From the NCBI RefSeq assembly GCF_021134715.1, contig NC_060025.1:1054001-1118000 (forward strand): a stretch of DNA of 64,000 nt. Reading direction: 5' to 3'. The translations under genes were made by a program, and so were the position numbers. The notes below the pieces were generated by a model. It was not told where the DNA came from, made no database searches, and worked only from the letters and a program-made list of their open reading frames with translations. Positions 34,901 through 49,900 of this stretch are shown here, one piece after another; position 1 is the stretch's first letter; each line of letters begins with the position of its first letter. The DNA comes from Daphnia pulex. Taxonomy: Eukaryota > Arthropoda > Branchiopoda > Diplostraca > Daphniidae.

Positions 34901-37900
34901 CAGGGAAGAAGAATTTTCGCCCATTTATCTTGTACACAATCTGATATAACGGGAATACATAAGAAAAGGGACCAAATAATTCAAACCAGCGGACAATGGG
35001 GTGGAAAAGAAGAGTCTAGCGCTCTCTCGGCACCAGCTGCTGCTACCCGGGCAGCAGCACTCAGCCCGGGTAAACATATAGACTCCCGTACTTATATAGA
35101 CATATCAAACTCCTAGCGTCTAACCAAGTCTCAATTTAATTTAAAAAAAAGGCGCGAAATAAAAGTTTAAATTTTTTTTTAAAATAACCCCAAAAAATCG
35201 TTTGACAACCAATCAATTGAATGTTAAAGGCCTATTGTACGGCGGGAAATTTTAAAAAATCAAATGGGAAAAAAAATGTCACATTGAACCCGGCTTTGAA
35301 GATGTTGGTTGTTTCCTCGTTGACGAGCTAGAGAGATAAACACAACAACAACATGGGCGGGGGGTGTATCAATTCACTTGTCAATCGACACACACACACT
35401 ATATAGCTACCTACCCATCCCCCGTTGCTCTTTGTTTCAGGTTATGCAAGTCGGGAATATATCGTCGTCTAGCGGCTGGGGCGGGGGGTTTTGTTTGCGT
35501 GTTAACCCGATCCCGACGCTCACGTCGGAGGGCTTCAATTAGTCGACTGTGAGGAACGGAGAGGAGCAGCACAGCATCACTTTCCCTTCATTAGGCGAAC
35601 TTATTCCCCTAAAAAAACAAGAGCTGGGGAATAAGAAGAACATCAATGGAGGGGGGTGAATAAGAATCAAATTGTGTAAAAGATGATGGCAACTTATTTC
35701 AGTGGCAATCGAATTTGGCGGGTATTATATTGGGTGGGAAAATAAAAGCCAATAGGTTCATCAACAACACAATCGCGTCTAGAGAGTCGGTGGCGGCCGT
35801 CGGCGCTTATTTGCGGCTATAAAGAAATGGACGGCCGGACTGGTAATGAAAATAAATCGACCGCGTCCCGAATAAAGAAGAAGAAACTACGTAACATTTA
35901 GAGTTGGGGGGGTCTGCTGTTGTTGGACAGGCCCAACAACATATACAGCAGGGACTATATAGCTATACCAAATCAAGAAAAGATAAGAAGAAGAAAACCT
36001 GCGCAACTTCAAAAGCACGTAATGACAACGGGCGGCAGGGGGGACTAGAGTCGTCAGTCGCGTAGACAAGCGACGTGCTCGCTGATAAGAAACTCTTCAT
36101 TGATCTGAATGTGTGCTGCCTTCGTATAGCTCCTACTCCTCCTACCCAAGTTCACTTTATTCTCCATCTCAGCTACTCTATAACGTTAAATCTATATTTA
36201 TTCAGAGAATAGTAGCTCAGCAGGCTATATAAGATACAAATGGGGACTGCAGCTGCAGCAGCTCCTGTGCTGTGTTTCCTTCCAGTCCGTATGGCGGGCA
36301 ATTCAATTGGCTCCCGTCTATCCCTCACGACTAGGGGGAACTAGATGGTGTGCTGTGTGTGTGCGGGTGACGGCGCTACTAACTAGCTGATCAAAGTTAG
36401 TAGCGAAGCGCAGCACGTACTATTCCCTCCTTCTTCTTCTTCTTCTCAAAGTCATTTATCCGCTGGATATACTCGTGGGGGGGAACTTTAAGAAGAGAAA
36501 AAAGGGTGGGGTGGATGGGGGGTGGAAGTGTTGGGAGTGACAACTGACAACGCTTCATCAAGCGCACATAATATTGACAGAATCCACTCACGAAAAAAAA
36601 AGAAAGAAGATGAACGTTGGCCGGGTTCAAGTCTCTGTTGGCACTACTAGCAGGTTGAAGGAAGAATAGAAAGACGGTGCTACTTATATAGGAGCTAATA
36701 GCCCGAGGGGCATGATATTTCTGTTTCGTCGTGAATTTTTTAGTTTTTTCGTTTTTTATTTAGTAGGGGGGAAAGAAGATGAGCTGTCCAGAAGGGTATT
36801 GTAGTCGTAAGTCGACTAGATAATTAGAAAAGGGAAGAGGGGGCTATTATTTATTTGAAAAGTTATTAATTTTAAAAAGATGCAACTACTTATGGAAGCG
36901 CGGGATTTTTGAAAATGATGGATCGGCCGATTTTTAAATTGGAATTTTTTTTCTTTTTTTGCTCCTACGCATCAGCAGCAGGTGAACTATGTCGACTCTT
37001 TTGAGAGAAATGAACTAGACGACATGTTAAATAGTAACACACGCCGAACAAATGTTGTCATTTTCTCTCTCCTAGTGAAAATTTAAAAAGATAAAATCTT
37101 GGGCTATTTTCGTGAGTTGAGTCGGGCTGCTGGAAAACGCGCTGTGGAATCCGCAGCGCGGCAACCACCCATGTTTTTACGGTTATTATGATGTGCGCGT
37201 ATCCGTGAAACCCCCCAACGAAAAAATAAGAAAAACAACATATGCGCCGTTTGGTTGTCATCTGCTATCGCCTTTCAAGAGTTATTTTCCCTTTTTCAAT
37301 TCTTCTTCTTTTTGACATTGTCGGGATAAAATGGCCGTTGCCTGTGGTTACCCCACCAACGTCTACACCTTCCATTGGCTTCGTTTTGCGCCATTCCGCA
37401 GCACATATACACCGACTTTCGTGTCGTAATAATCTTATACAGCCAGGGAAAAATAAACGATGGGGTCGACTGCTGTTGGCATCGATATAACCTATAGCTC
37501 TGTCCTAACAGCCTGGGCTGGCCTGTCTAAATAAAAATGTGTATGCCGAGTCACGTTCGTCTCCTCCTCCCCCCACACACAGTCGTGGGAATGGGAGGGG
37601 GGTGAACTAGAAAAAATGTTGTTTGTTGTTGATGGCGACCTATATTTAAACCTTGTCGCATACACACACACACAGAAGGCCAGTCTCGACTGCACAATAA
37701 CGTGCGACTGTGTCAATAGTTGACAACTCCATCAACGGCCCAGGCAGGAACGCGGGAGGCCCAACAACAACAACAACACTTACAGACGAGGGTGGGGAGG
37801 GAGGGAGGGGACTAAAGTGGCGGAGCTGAAAAGAAACTGATGATGTAACCAGATTCACGCCTCATAAAATCCCAAAGCGCTTGCGTTGTATAAAGAAAAA

Positions 37901-40900
37901 GTAAATTTTTTACTTTTTTTAAATTTCCCGCGATAACATTTTTTTTTCGTTTTTCAATGGCGGCAAAAACTGGCAAACTTCAATTTCAATTTACTGCTTT
38001 TTTTTTTTTTTTTTTAAATCTTTCGTGTACACGATTTTTCATGTCGCCCCGTCCCATTTAAGCGGCCCAACCGACCGTGAACAGTCGCTCAACGTCCGCT
38101 TCGTGAAAAAACAAACAAAATAGAAACGACGTCGAGCGACGCGCACCGCGAGTTACCCCATTGTTTTTTTCCCCTTTCCTTATAGAGAGGCGCTATTCAA
38201 TATTGCATCCGACATTCTTTTGTTTCCCGATGGAAAAAATAATAAATTCAATAAAAATGAGAAAAAGAAAAACATTTCACAAAGTCTTCCAGGGATGCGG
38301 GAGCGCATATTAATAAGCGGATGCCATGACGACGTCGTGTTCCAAATAATAAAAAAAAAATAAAATAAAAAAGCCAACGGTCTTATAATAAGCTCTGCTC
38401 GGCTGGATCCGCCATTGCGCGCGAAATCTAAACGATATTGAAAAAAAAAAATATTTTTTTGAAGGAAGAAATAGCGACAGAGTCCGTCCTATACATGGTA
38501 TAACAAATTCGGTCTTATAAGAAGATGATTGAAAGGAGGAATATATGATTATAGGAGCTAGCGATTAGACGCCTAGAGTATATAGAATAGGACTGGGGTA
38601 TTAAAAAAGACAAAACAAACGTGGCTGATTAGCATCCACCAGGGAAAAAGAATGCTGCAAGGGGGGAGACACAACTTGGATGCAGCACACAGCATCATAG
38701 TAGTTGTAGTTGTAGTAGTACACACATCACATCTAAATAGGGGAAAAAAGAAAAAAAAAAGTTTTTCCCAGAGTCTCAGGGGCTCGGAGAGAGGAGAACT
38801 CATCATAACTTTTGGCGCATCAAGTATCGATCCAAACCTCCTCATATGCGCCGGTGTATGTACACACAATGCAACGAGACGACGGGCTGCTTTTATATAT
38901 TTTCTAGGCGCTTATATTATAATATAAGACTCGTTCTAAAAATGTATATAGTAGAACAAGGGCGCATATGTGAGTTTTCTTTTCCCTCGTTTGTGGCTTA
39001 TTAGCCGGAATATCAAGACGGACAGAATAAAAGGGAAAAAAAATTGAATGACTGGGCGGATAAAAGAAAAAGAAAGACAAAAAGAGTTTGTGAAAATTCC
39101 CTGTTGGTTACACACTCGACAGTTCAGATAATGTCGGCCGAACGATACAACTGCGCTAAAGGCAATAATACAAATAAATAGCAAGTTAGATATATATTAT
39201 AGCTATATAAAATGGATATCAATCCAGCAGCAAAAAGGATCAAAAGCGTTCCGGATGACCACCACACGACTCCGGGCGGAGCCCAGGAGCTATACGTGTG
39301 TGTATTGTTACGTGTTTTTTTATCTAGACACACACACAGACATATATTGTGTGTGTGTACCCAGAAAGTTGTGTTCATCAAGCACCATTGGGCGGGTGAA
39401 AAAAACATGTGTTGTTGTAGTATAGTAGGACACACAGTCCATTACACCGAGTGTGTATACACTGTATAGAGATGGACCCAATTTAGCACAATCTTTTCTT
39501 CTTTTATGATTATTATAGTCGGAAGAAACTCTACGTCTATATACTTTGTTGGATAGACTAATATAGTATACACGCCCACACTTTCTGTATTAAAGCAGCA
39601 GCGGCTAAAGTGCTCAAGGGGATGAAACCTGCGGCTATTTAAAGTGGATCGACTTTGATAGGATTAACTGGGGAAAATATTCTGTCCACTTAACTCTGCT
39701 GGAGACAATAACAGAGTTATAATGTTATTCCTGCAGGTTTATGGTGCACATTTTTGCTTTTTAAACTTGACTGTGGTAGAGATTAAATTTTAAAGATGAA
39801 CGATTTAAAAACTAAAATAATCCGCCAAGTGAATATGTACGAGCGTGGGGTGAAAATCGCTTTTATCGTTTTTGAACGATTTGCATATTTTAAAATGGGT
39901 TGCTATCGATTTCTTAGAGGCGACTTATAAGAAAAGAAAAGTGTCGTCTGCTCATTTCAGTTGGTTTTACAAGTTACAAAAATGACAACACGAAATTTAA
40001 GATTACAAACAAAACGGAATGATAACATTCGAAATTCAACTAATGGACGGTAAAATACCATTTAAAATGATTCCATAGTTTATTAGTAAAGTCTTTTTAT
40101 GTTTACAATCGATCTGGAAAGCAAACGTGTTGATATGCAAATACGTGGGGAACCCAGCATTTTCCTATTTTCCCTTTGTTTTCGAGTTTAAAGTAAAAAC
40201 ATTCAAGAATCTAAATTATGTGATACAAAAAGGCAATATGTTTGTGGGAAAATCAATCCAGTGCTGTTCCTGCAGGAAATCCCAAAAGTGAAAAACAATC
40301 GTTGAAATTAGAAAACATGGTATAGACATGTAAATTTGCATCTTCCCATGCAATTTTATTTTTAAGCTACTTCGTGCTTAACTCTCAATCATTGTAACTT
40401 CAACAGATTTTTCAACAACACAGTCTTGCTTGTAAATTTAAATGCTCTGATTTTTTTGGATGAACAGCCCTGGAATGATTTTCCGACTAAACCTGTGCTT
40501 CACAATTCAGATGATGGTAGAATATGATTATCACATTTAAAAAATGTTTAAACTTTGAACACTGTGAAATCAAAGTGCAGCTAGAAAATGTTAAGACCAC
40601 CAGGGACCATCGTCTCGTTCATCGTCGTTTTTCCCTGGAAGTCTGGAACCGAATTTAAATACATTTTTCGCTTTTGCGCCGGACTACATAGCATCTCAAT
40701 ATGTATATAGGCGTGCCATTTACACGGTTATAAAATACGGAATAAATTGGTGTCGTTTCGTAACGAGATTCCCACAACCCCACCCCGTATATATAAATCG
40801 TACAGGATTTCTCCCCTTTTTTCGTGTCACTTTTAACAACCTCCTTTTTTATTTATTTCTTTCTTTTTTTCAGCTGCAGTCGACATTCGATGAATGCAAA
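31963..40900. other. Gene-poor region of 8.9 kb before the macroglobulin gene
   Basis: No coding exon was recognised on either strand. AATAAA near 32146 probably ends transporter copy 2. The region holds G-rich tracts (33730-33775), CAA/GTT and CA/GT microsatellites (for example 34526-34555 and 39300-39350), and a dispersed repeat at 40235-40520. A TATATAAA near 40788-40797 and a splice-acceptor-like CAG at 40871-40873 precede the next gene; either a short 5' UTR or an upstream noncoding exon is possible. Several frames of 100-130 codons lack motifs and splice logic. Confidence 0.5.
40235..40520. repeat. Dispersed repeat related to 13880-14040, partly folded back
   Basis: About 40235-40395 is the reverse complement of 13880-14040 (shared GGAACAGCACTGGATTGAT core and ACCATGTTTTCTAA). 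About 40455-40520 (GATGAACAGCCCTGGAATGA, then TTCACAATTCAGATGATGG) resembles the same core in the forward direction. This gives an imperfect inverted pair. Confidence 0.55.
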
Positions 40901-43900
40901 ATGAAGGCGTCGCTACTACTTCAATCGGCATTTGTCACGGTCCTCGTAGGCCTACTCACCCTCGAGCGTTTCCTCGACGCCGCGGCGCTGACTCAGCCGC
41001 CGGCCTTTTCTCCCAACTCGACGTCGCCATCGTCGTCGTGAGTTGCCTTTTTGATTTTCTTTTAAAAAAGAACATTTGAATTAAATCGAGCGAATTATTT
41101 AATCATAAAAAGGACATGGAACGTCGTTTGGCCTAGGGCCGTCATCTTGGGATCGACGACCGTCATGTGGATCGATCTGGAAGGATCGCAGCAGACGACC
41201 AACGCCATCGTGACGGTCCGTCTGGCCGACTCTCGACGCACTTACGAGCAAAAGACCCTGACGCTCCATCACGGCGAGGCAATCAGTCCCGTTGAGCTGA
41301 CCATCCCGATGAGTTACGACGGCCAGCTGACGGTCCGCCTCGGCTGCGGAAGCCCCGCTAATGCCAGCAGCAGCGGAAATGGAAGCAACGTCGTCGGCGG
41401 TGGTGGCTGCCAAAGTGAAGAGTTCCCCGTTCATCCATTAGAGGCGATCCAATCTCTCAGTTTGCGTCTGGAGCGCACCGTTTATCATCCGGATGATGTT
41501 GGTAATTTATAGTTTCTCAACAACTTTCTATATTTTCTCTTTTTGTTAAATATCTCCGCCCGCCATTTTGGAGATTGTTTTTCCTTTTGTCAAAAGAGAA
41601 AAAAACCGCAACTTTTTCTTGTAGATGATCCATTTGATGGATCTATTCCGGGCCGTCCCAAGAATAACAAAACATTTTGGGAATTTGTTTTTTGTTATTG
41701 TCTATAGTGTCTATCTGGTTGGCTTGTTTGGATCAGCACGGCCAAATCATCGCCGGGGCCGACCCGGAGCGCGGGCCGTCCAGGACGGAACAGGCTGCCG
41801 CCATGCATGACGTGGCCTCGTCTGTCCAGGTGGCTGCTCACGATCCCAACAATGTCATCGTCCACTACTGGAGCGTTTCACTTGTCGGCTCCGGTCTCAA
41901 GAATTTGCTCTTCCAGCTGAGCGATCTGCCGCAGCAGACGGGAATGTGGACGATCCGGGCCACGGCCGGAGGATTGACGGCCGCCCAGAGTTTCCGCTTG
42001 ATCCGGCGACAGCATCAAAGCCGCCAGCAGATGGACAGGAATGCGACCGAGCCGGAAGAAAAGCCCATCGATCCCTCACCAATGGTCGAGTCCCATTTCG
42101 TCGAGCTGGATTTCAGCCCGAGGACGGCGTCGGTAATCCAGCAAGGATCGCCATTCGCCGGAGAAGTAAAAATACATTCCAACATCGCTTCCGGCGGAAT
42201 TGTGTGTTTGATTGATTTATGTCATTTGATCGTTGCAGTTGATTGCTGGGACGTCGGAGCGGGGCATCACGGTTGGATTGGACGTGCTGGACCAGCACGG
42301 AGCTTCGCTCCACCACCAAACGATCCACTTCAACCGGACGACGTCGACGATAATCTTCACCGTTCCGGCCCTTTCAAACCTGACGAGCAACGCAACTTTG
42401 CAAGTAAGGGGATGTTTCTTTGACGGAATATGTAAGCATCCGTCAGCCCGGCAGCTTATTATTGATGGCTTTTAACGAAAAAAAAAGCCTGTGCGGATTA
42501 AATGCCCTCCAGCATCAGACTTGAATCATTGATAACGAGAAAAGCCCGTCGGCGGCGGTGGCGGCCGGAACTATAAGGATTAGGCGTTCATACATTCATG
42601 GAATGGAAAATATAGGCATCAGCTATAGTATATAGATTGTTTGTACATAGCCCCCCCCCCCTAAAAATAGATAAACCGGAAGGAAAAAAAAAAGCTGAAA
42701 AACTTTGAAATTGAATTCCGTCGAATTCCATTTCAGTTCGATCCGTTGGCGGTCGACATTTTATTTTTAAAAAACAGTTGGGTAGTTTTTGATCTCATCC
42801 AGACGTGAGGCTGGACGTCATCTTAAGGATTAAAAAAAGGGAGCGCGTATTACCCGTCCAGCTGTCAAATTCCATGCTGGACAATTCAAATGTAACGAGA
42901 GTCGACGTCGGAGGATATACACGTAAGAAACTTGTTCTTGCGTAGCCCATAGTCTCAGACGTGATGATGACAAAGGCCGAAAGGATTTTCCCGAATCATT
43001 CCGGCATCCAACCGGAAAACGTTGAACTGTGGGCTAGGGGGGTTAACTTTCATCTCTTTCTCAGTGTATACACTGAGCAAACAGAAGTCGCTCAAGCGAG
43101 CTGGGCCGGCAGTGCATGTATACCAGCGCAAATGGGCCTAAGCTGCTTTGAGTTTTCCATCTCTCTCTAAGACTTTCCTTGCGGGTAGGATGGAGAAAAG
43201 CGGATGCCTTCCATCGGAACTCCTTTTGTTTCAACGTCGACAACTTCCTTCCCCCTCGACGGACTTTTTAGTGTCATTAGCATGTGAGGAGGAGGAGTGT
43301 ATGTGTGTAGAGGAAAGATGGCGGTTGGGGGGAGAGAGCGGAAAGGATTGTTTTCTCGGTGTCTAACGATCGAATCCTTTTTGCCGGCGGGCGACATGTA
43401 TGTATGTGTATATCCATCGTCCTGATGGGAATTCCGCCCGTCTCCTATATAGTATACATGCAGAACCGGAACAACTGTGTGTGTGACTTTGCTGTCAAAA
43501 AGAAAAGAAAGAAAAGAACGAACGAACACACAAAGAGTGAAAAAAGAAAGATAGAGACGACACAGTAATGCCGAATCCCCCCGGAGAGTATGGACGGTCT
43601 GGTTTTTGCTCGAGTTCGACAGCAGGGACCGCACGTAGTGAATATATATGTCTAGGAGACCCGCCGCACTTTATATATTCCTTTTTTCGTTAGACTCCGT
43701 CACGAAGCGCGTAATAGGGAATTATAACTTTTGGCCGATCCTATTTCTTATTAGATTCGTTTCGTGCCCTTGTTCATTTTCCATCCTGTCCTCCCTGGAG
43801 TTTTATTCGGGATTCTATATATCTTTTGTACACGTGAAACGTATAGAGTAGCTCCGGGTATATATATATGGAGAGTCTGAGTGAGATGGGGATGGATAGA

Positions 43901-46900
43901 TAGAAACAAATGAGCTTATACACATTCGGCTGCGTAGAGAGAGAAAGCCATTCCCGCAGTAGTTCCGCCCCTTTTTTCTCCTTCCATCTAGACAACAACT
44001 TGACAGAATGAGATAGAAGCTATATAGAGCTAGCTACACGAATATAAGCGGCTTTCTCAACTTAACTTTTTTTTCGTTCGGGTTCTCAGTATTTCCTACT
44101 TTTTTATTTTTAAATAAAAAAGGGAAAATTAAAACTAGGAGGAAATCCATATGCTGTGATGTTGGTGGTCTTTTTCTTCCGGTGTTTTCTGGCGCAACAA
44201 TCTCCCGCCCGGAAACCAGTCGAAACTCCTCTTTTCCCAGCTGCCCGTGGAGCAGCCAAACTGATTGATTTATACCAATCTAAATCTCAAAAAAGTACTA
44301 TATGGGATTCTGGGTCGCTGGTTGACAAGGAGAAATTACTGGCACAACTTTGAGACAAAGATGAACGAGCTGTACGTGTCCCGCGGTACTTACTAGACCA
44401 ATTTTATACTCCCCCCGCCCTATATACCTGAATCTTTGCTTTTTGTTTTTGCGTAACTATATATCCATTGAAATGGATGGCTGATCGTAAATATTGTGCC
44501 AGACATTTGGGTCGGTGGCAATCGCGTAGGAACAAAAAAAAACAAGAATTTTTAATTGGATGCAGTCAATCTTTCACGAGGACGACGACGACGGATGGCA
44601 CATATTTCTCAATCTAAAGGCTATTTGAATTACCACCGTTTCGGGTTTCCAGCTCGCTGGATACATATGTTACTATTTGTTTTAATATATTATAGACAGA
44701 AATACGACCGCATATTAGATTTCTGCCGGGGGGAGGTTATATTTTCTACTTTGCTTGCTCAAGTATTTTTATCTTGTAACGTCTGTGGAGGAGGACAGGA
44801 TTGCGGGAATGTCATCCGCACAGCACACTTCAAAGAAACTCTGAAAGCCCCGCACTCCAAGTTGAAACGAGACTCGCATTTCGACCAGAGCTCACAAGGG
44901 CGGGAAATAAATCAAAAAAAGTAAATGACGTACGGAAAAATAAAAAAGCGGATTGCATCCATCCGATAATATGAAGATGGGAAATATATATCCATTGACA
45001 AGTGCATCAAAGATATACGTAATAATCCTTACCAACCATTTCCTTTTGGGTGCTGCCCAGCTGTGCTTATAGACGTGTATCCAAGTTGTACATCTCTCAC
45101 CAACTCTGTCCGCCAGGATTTGGATGGACGTCTGTATTGATAGAGGCCCAGTCTCAGCTTGTGTCGGGGGGGAAAAAAGCAATCACAGCGGTTAGATAAG
45201 CCGGTTAGATAGAGGATTCCATTCGAGCCCAGCAGCACATTGTGTCTATAGAAAAAAAAAAAATGGGCCGGTCATCCAGAAATGTCCAGCCGAAGAAAGA
45301 GAAAAAAGGAGCCGACACAACACAAACACAGTAGCTGTACAGCGGAGAGAAGCGCCTCTGATAAGAAGATTACATCGTGTTGTTCACGTCTTTTCTGGCC
45401 GGATTTCTTTTTATTGCCGGATCGCTGATTCAACAAGTATTGATAGATATATAATAAAAGGACTGGGAATGTATTGGCCGTCCAATATAAGGAGGGGGGA
45501 AAGAAAAAAATGCTGGGCAAACCCTGAAAGGCCAATAACACTGTCATCACCGCGAGTGAACAAACGACGTGATCGCAATATTATATAGAGATCCTCAACT
45601 ATTTTCCTTTTATATTTCTTTTTTTAAAATACAAATCAATGTGTGTGTCATCTCTGCAGGGCACTCTGAAATCGATCGAGGGACAACCGCTGGATAGCCA
45701 ATTCGTCTTGGCATCCCATTCGTTGGGTGTCAGCACTTGGCCGGAATCGGGCGACAGCAGCGGCAACTGTAATGTCCAGCTGTTCAGCCAAAATGGCAAA
45801 TATCGATTCATGGTCAGTTTTGATATTCCTTATTCCATTTTTTGACAAGAGTTTTAAAAGAAATATAAAATCCTTTTTCTGGGGGTTGATAACTCTCGAC
45901 AGGAAGGAGAAACGCTGCACTTGAGCATCTATTCCGGATGCAAGTTGGTGGGAAATCGCATCAACTACGCCGTCATCTCGCGATCCTCGGGCCATGTCAT
46001 CTCCTGGGGCCAAGAGTACTTGGTAGCGATGACTGCGGGATCGATCGTTCAAACTGGAAACCAGAGCGAAGGCGGCGACGAATCCAAATGGGCGGCGGAA
46101 TTGAATCTGAGGTAATCAAAATACATAAAGAATGTCTCCAAAATCATTCCGAACGTTTAAAATTTTTGGCGGGATTTTTTTGAAATTCAGCATTCCAGTC
46201 ATTTACGAGATGATCCCGCGTGCCATTGTCACCGTCTTTTTCTCGCACGACGACGGCCAGCATTTGGCGTCCAGCTCGCTGGACGTCCAAGTGTACAACA
46301 ACGTTGAAACCAAGGTTCTTTTTTTTTTCGACAAGAAGATTCAATTAAGTTAATTCATTCATGAAAGGACATTCTGTTTGGGGCTAACAGGTGACAGTTG
46401 TGGGAGTGAAAGGCAATAAAGTTCGGGTGAACATGACGCTCAAACTAGGATCCTACCATTGTCTTTTCGGCTCGTGGGCTGATAAGGAAATGGCCAACTC
46501 GGCCGAGGTCCAAAGTCCAAACTTGCTGGGCCCATCCATTGAAACGGACAGATTCCTGCGACTCTTGCCAAAGTTCCAAGCGCCGCCGACTCCGTGGCAA
46601 CTTTTCGGCCAGTCCAGCGAACTTTGGTTTGTCCAGTGCTTTGATCCGAGGTAAGGAATTTTTGTTTAAATATTCCCGAGTGATGTAAGTGTAAATGTTC
46701 AACTTAAAAAATCAGCGAATCGACGACGAAAGAGATGGACCTGGTGGTGGCCAGCGGATCCGATCCGCAGTTGACGCTCCTGACGGTCGATCGAAACGGA
46801 AGAGTCCGCCAATCGAGTCCCGTCACCATCCCGATCAAACCCGTCGACTGGACCATCGATTTCCAGTTGCCCGAGAGCGTCCGTGTTGGCGAAGAGCTGG

Positions 46901-49900
46901 TCGTCGATGTGACACTCACCAATCGTTTTCAAAACTGTTCTCAAGTAAAAAATCCTAAATTAAATTTTTTGGCACAACTAAACAAATTATCTCTAAAATA
47001 AAAATATTTGAATTCCAAAAACTCAGACTCAGTTGCAAATGGCGCTGACGGGCGGGGCCGGCTTCGTAGCCAACGGCAAAAAGTATCTGCAGCAGCCGGC
47101 CTGTCTGGCGCCCAAATCGAGGGCCGTCTACCGTGTCGGCATTCTCGTCAACGAGCTTAGTCCGCTCGTCACGCTCACGGTCCAACTCAAAGGGTCCAGT
47201 TCGGGGGCCTGTTGCGCTCCCAGCCAAGTCATTAACCTGGACGTCCATCTCGAGCAAATGGAGACGTTGCCCGTCTCCAAATCCGTCCGCGTTTCCAGCA
47301 CCGAATTCCAGCACTCCCAATCGGACAGTTACCTCTTTTGCTTGGAAGGTATTTACGCCGTTTTTCTTATTTTAAAGGTGGTTAATTAAACTTTAATTTG
47401 AATTCAATTCGATATTGTTTAATTGAATTATAGAAAACGTTTTTGTGTCGAACGCTTCGTCCTTCAAGTACGAAGTCTTGCCACTGGGAAGTCACGTCAA
47501 AACAATCGTGTTCCAGGCTTCGGCGCCGGCCGATTTGAGAGTCGTCCTGGGCAGTTCAGACAAATTTGATGATGACGAAGCCATTTCTTACCACCTGGTC
47601 ATGGGCGGCGAGGATAACATGTACTCTTGGATATCCAAACAAATGAATGGTAGGATTTTTTTGAATATTGAAACATGAACTAAAGGTTTAATGTATTGTT
47701 TAATTGACTGGACAGGTTTGTCGGAGATTAAAACTAAAATAGCGACGCCGAAAATATTGCGTCAGGATCGGCTGCAGACGTTCTGGATCAGCTGGGATCA
47801 AATCAAATTAGGTGAGCTGGATTCGGTTATTTATTGGCCTAGACTTGGGATGTAACGTAACATTTCAATTCATTAGGGAGGAAGAAGAGGAACAAGCCAT
47901 CCATCCCACTTGCCGATCAAAATCGCTGGCTCCTGTCGTTTGGCAAAGGATCGCATATTGGGGTTCGCCCGCTCGCGTCAATCCCACTAGAAGCCGGCGA
48001 CACTCCGTTCCGCTACATTGGATTTTCAACCAGCTGGGGATTCCGAGGATTTTTCAGAGTGTGGGGTGCTGATGGAGCCATCGATCAGACGACCAGGACT
48101 CTGAGCGTCCCCAAACCGGTTCCTGGCCGTGTTAACGAAGAACAAGCCGAAATCACCGTCAAAGGTTCATCAAGTTTAATGAAATGAAATTTGAAATTGT
48201 TTTTTTTTTTTATAATTTACTTTTATCAATTCACAAGGTGGAATAGCGTCAAGTCTAGACGATATGTGGAGCGCCACTGGCTCCACCGATCCGTCGACCC
48301 TTGTCACCGTGCTGGAACGCTTCCATCACAATCAGTACGCCAAAAAACCCGCTGGCAAGGAAGACACCAGCTGGAACGGAATTCTACAGAACATTTTGAG
48401 CTTCAGGTCAGCCGACGGATCCTTTCACGATGCCGACGGGCCGTCTGATCTCAGGTATTCCGGTTATTTATCTGCCGGAAAAAAAGAAATGATGAAACAA
48501 TTTCCGCAATTTCTTCTAGACTAACGGCGCTGACAGTTCACGCCCTGTCTTCCATCACCCTGCAGAGATATTCCGATCCTGATTTGCTCAAGTCCGTCTT
48601 GACTTGGATGCACGGGCAGCAGAACGATGACGGAAGTTTCGCCGACGGACCGAATGTCACCCAACGTCAAAGGATCGAAACCACCGCGTTCATTCTAACG
48701 TGTCTGTCAGACGTCCAGCACGACGACATCGTACGTGATTTATTAGTTCATTTTTATTCATTTGATTTATAGATGAAAACTTATTGATTCATTTTTATTC
48801 CGTTCAGGTGTTGTTCCAAGTGAGTTCGGCCGCCCAGCGTTTCTTGGAACGTGAATTGGCGGCCAGTCGTGAAATGAAGACGATCGTTCCAATTGCGACG
48901 GCCGTCCTTGTGTCACATTCTTCCGCCTGGCCGGAAACGTTGGCCAAACTAGATAGCGTCTACGATGAACTTATCGATTGCTACTTGAACGACCGCAAAC
49001 GTAAAGATAACAAAAACTCAGCTACAACAACCAAATTAAATAGCTGATTACTTAATTATATTTTAAACGCAGAATGTTTAAACGAGATGACGTACGCCCT
49101 AACAGCTTATTCTCATCAGAACAAGCCCGGCAAAGTTTTGGAAATGGTCAGGATTTTAGTTTCGGCACCGTGGCATATTCTTCATCCTTTGGTAACAAAT
49201 TAAGAAAATCTATTATAAAATAGAATTTAAAACAAAATGTAATGTTTTTGGGCTCACTAGGACAAATTGAGAATGATGAAAGCTTGGAGCAAATACAGCC
49301 AGGTGCTCAACGATCCAGTGCGTAATCTCAACATGCGACTAACATTCCAGAACGGCGAAGTCACTTTGATCCAATCCCATCATCTGTCTAACGTGAGTTG
49401 GCTTATAATTATTTTTACTTTAATTTGTTTCACATATTTATTGATTTTGGTTATGTTTCACGCTTTAGGAGTCGGCGTTAGGCAACGCTTCCACGCCTCC
49501 GCAGATGGATTACGACGATGAAAATGTCATAGCCGGAACCAGTGACAACGAAACACGTTCAGAGTCCCAGGAGGAGCAGCAAAACGTGCGGATGCACACT
49601 CCGGCGCTTACGTACGACATTCCAAGTCTCCCGCAGAACGTTGAAGTAACCTTATCCGGAACTGGATGCGCTATTATTCAGGTTAAACTCTTTTTATTAA
49701 CGGATTAAATAAGAGTTAACTCATTTTTAAAAATTTGATTATAGACTAAAGTGTACTGGAAAACAGTGGAGCCACCTATTGTTGATGGATCTTTACTCTC
49801 CCTCTACACCTCAGTCGAAAGTGCCGGACTGGATGAAAATGAAGAGCCGCCAATGGCGCTGAACGCTACAATTTGTGTCCAGTAAGTTTTTCTGCCAATG

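Noticed and set aside
48238-48454. Missing thioester caused by a wrong exon choice
   Set aside because: The flanking exons join in phase with good splice sites, the intervening introns are short, and none of them encodes GCGEQ in any frame I read.
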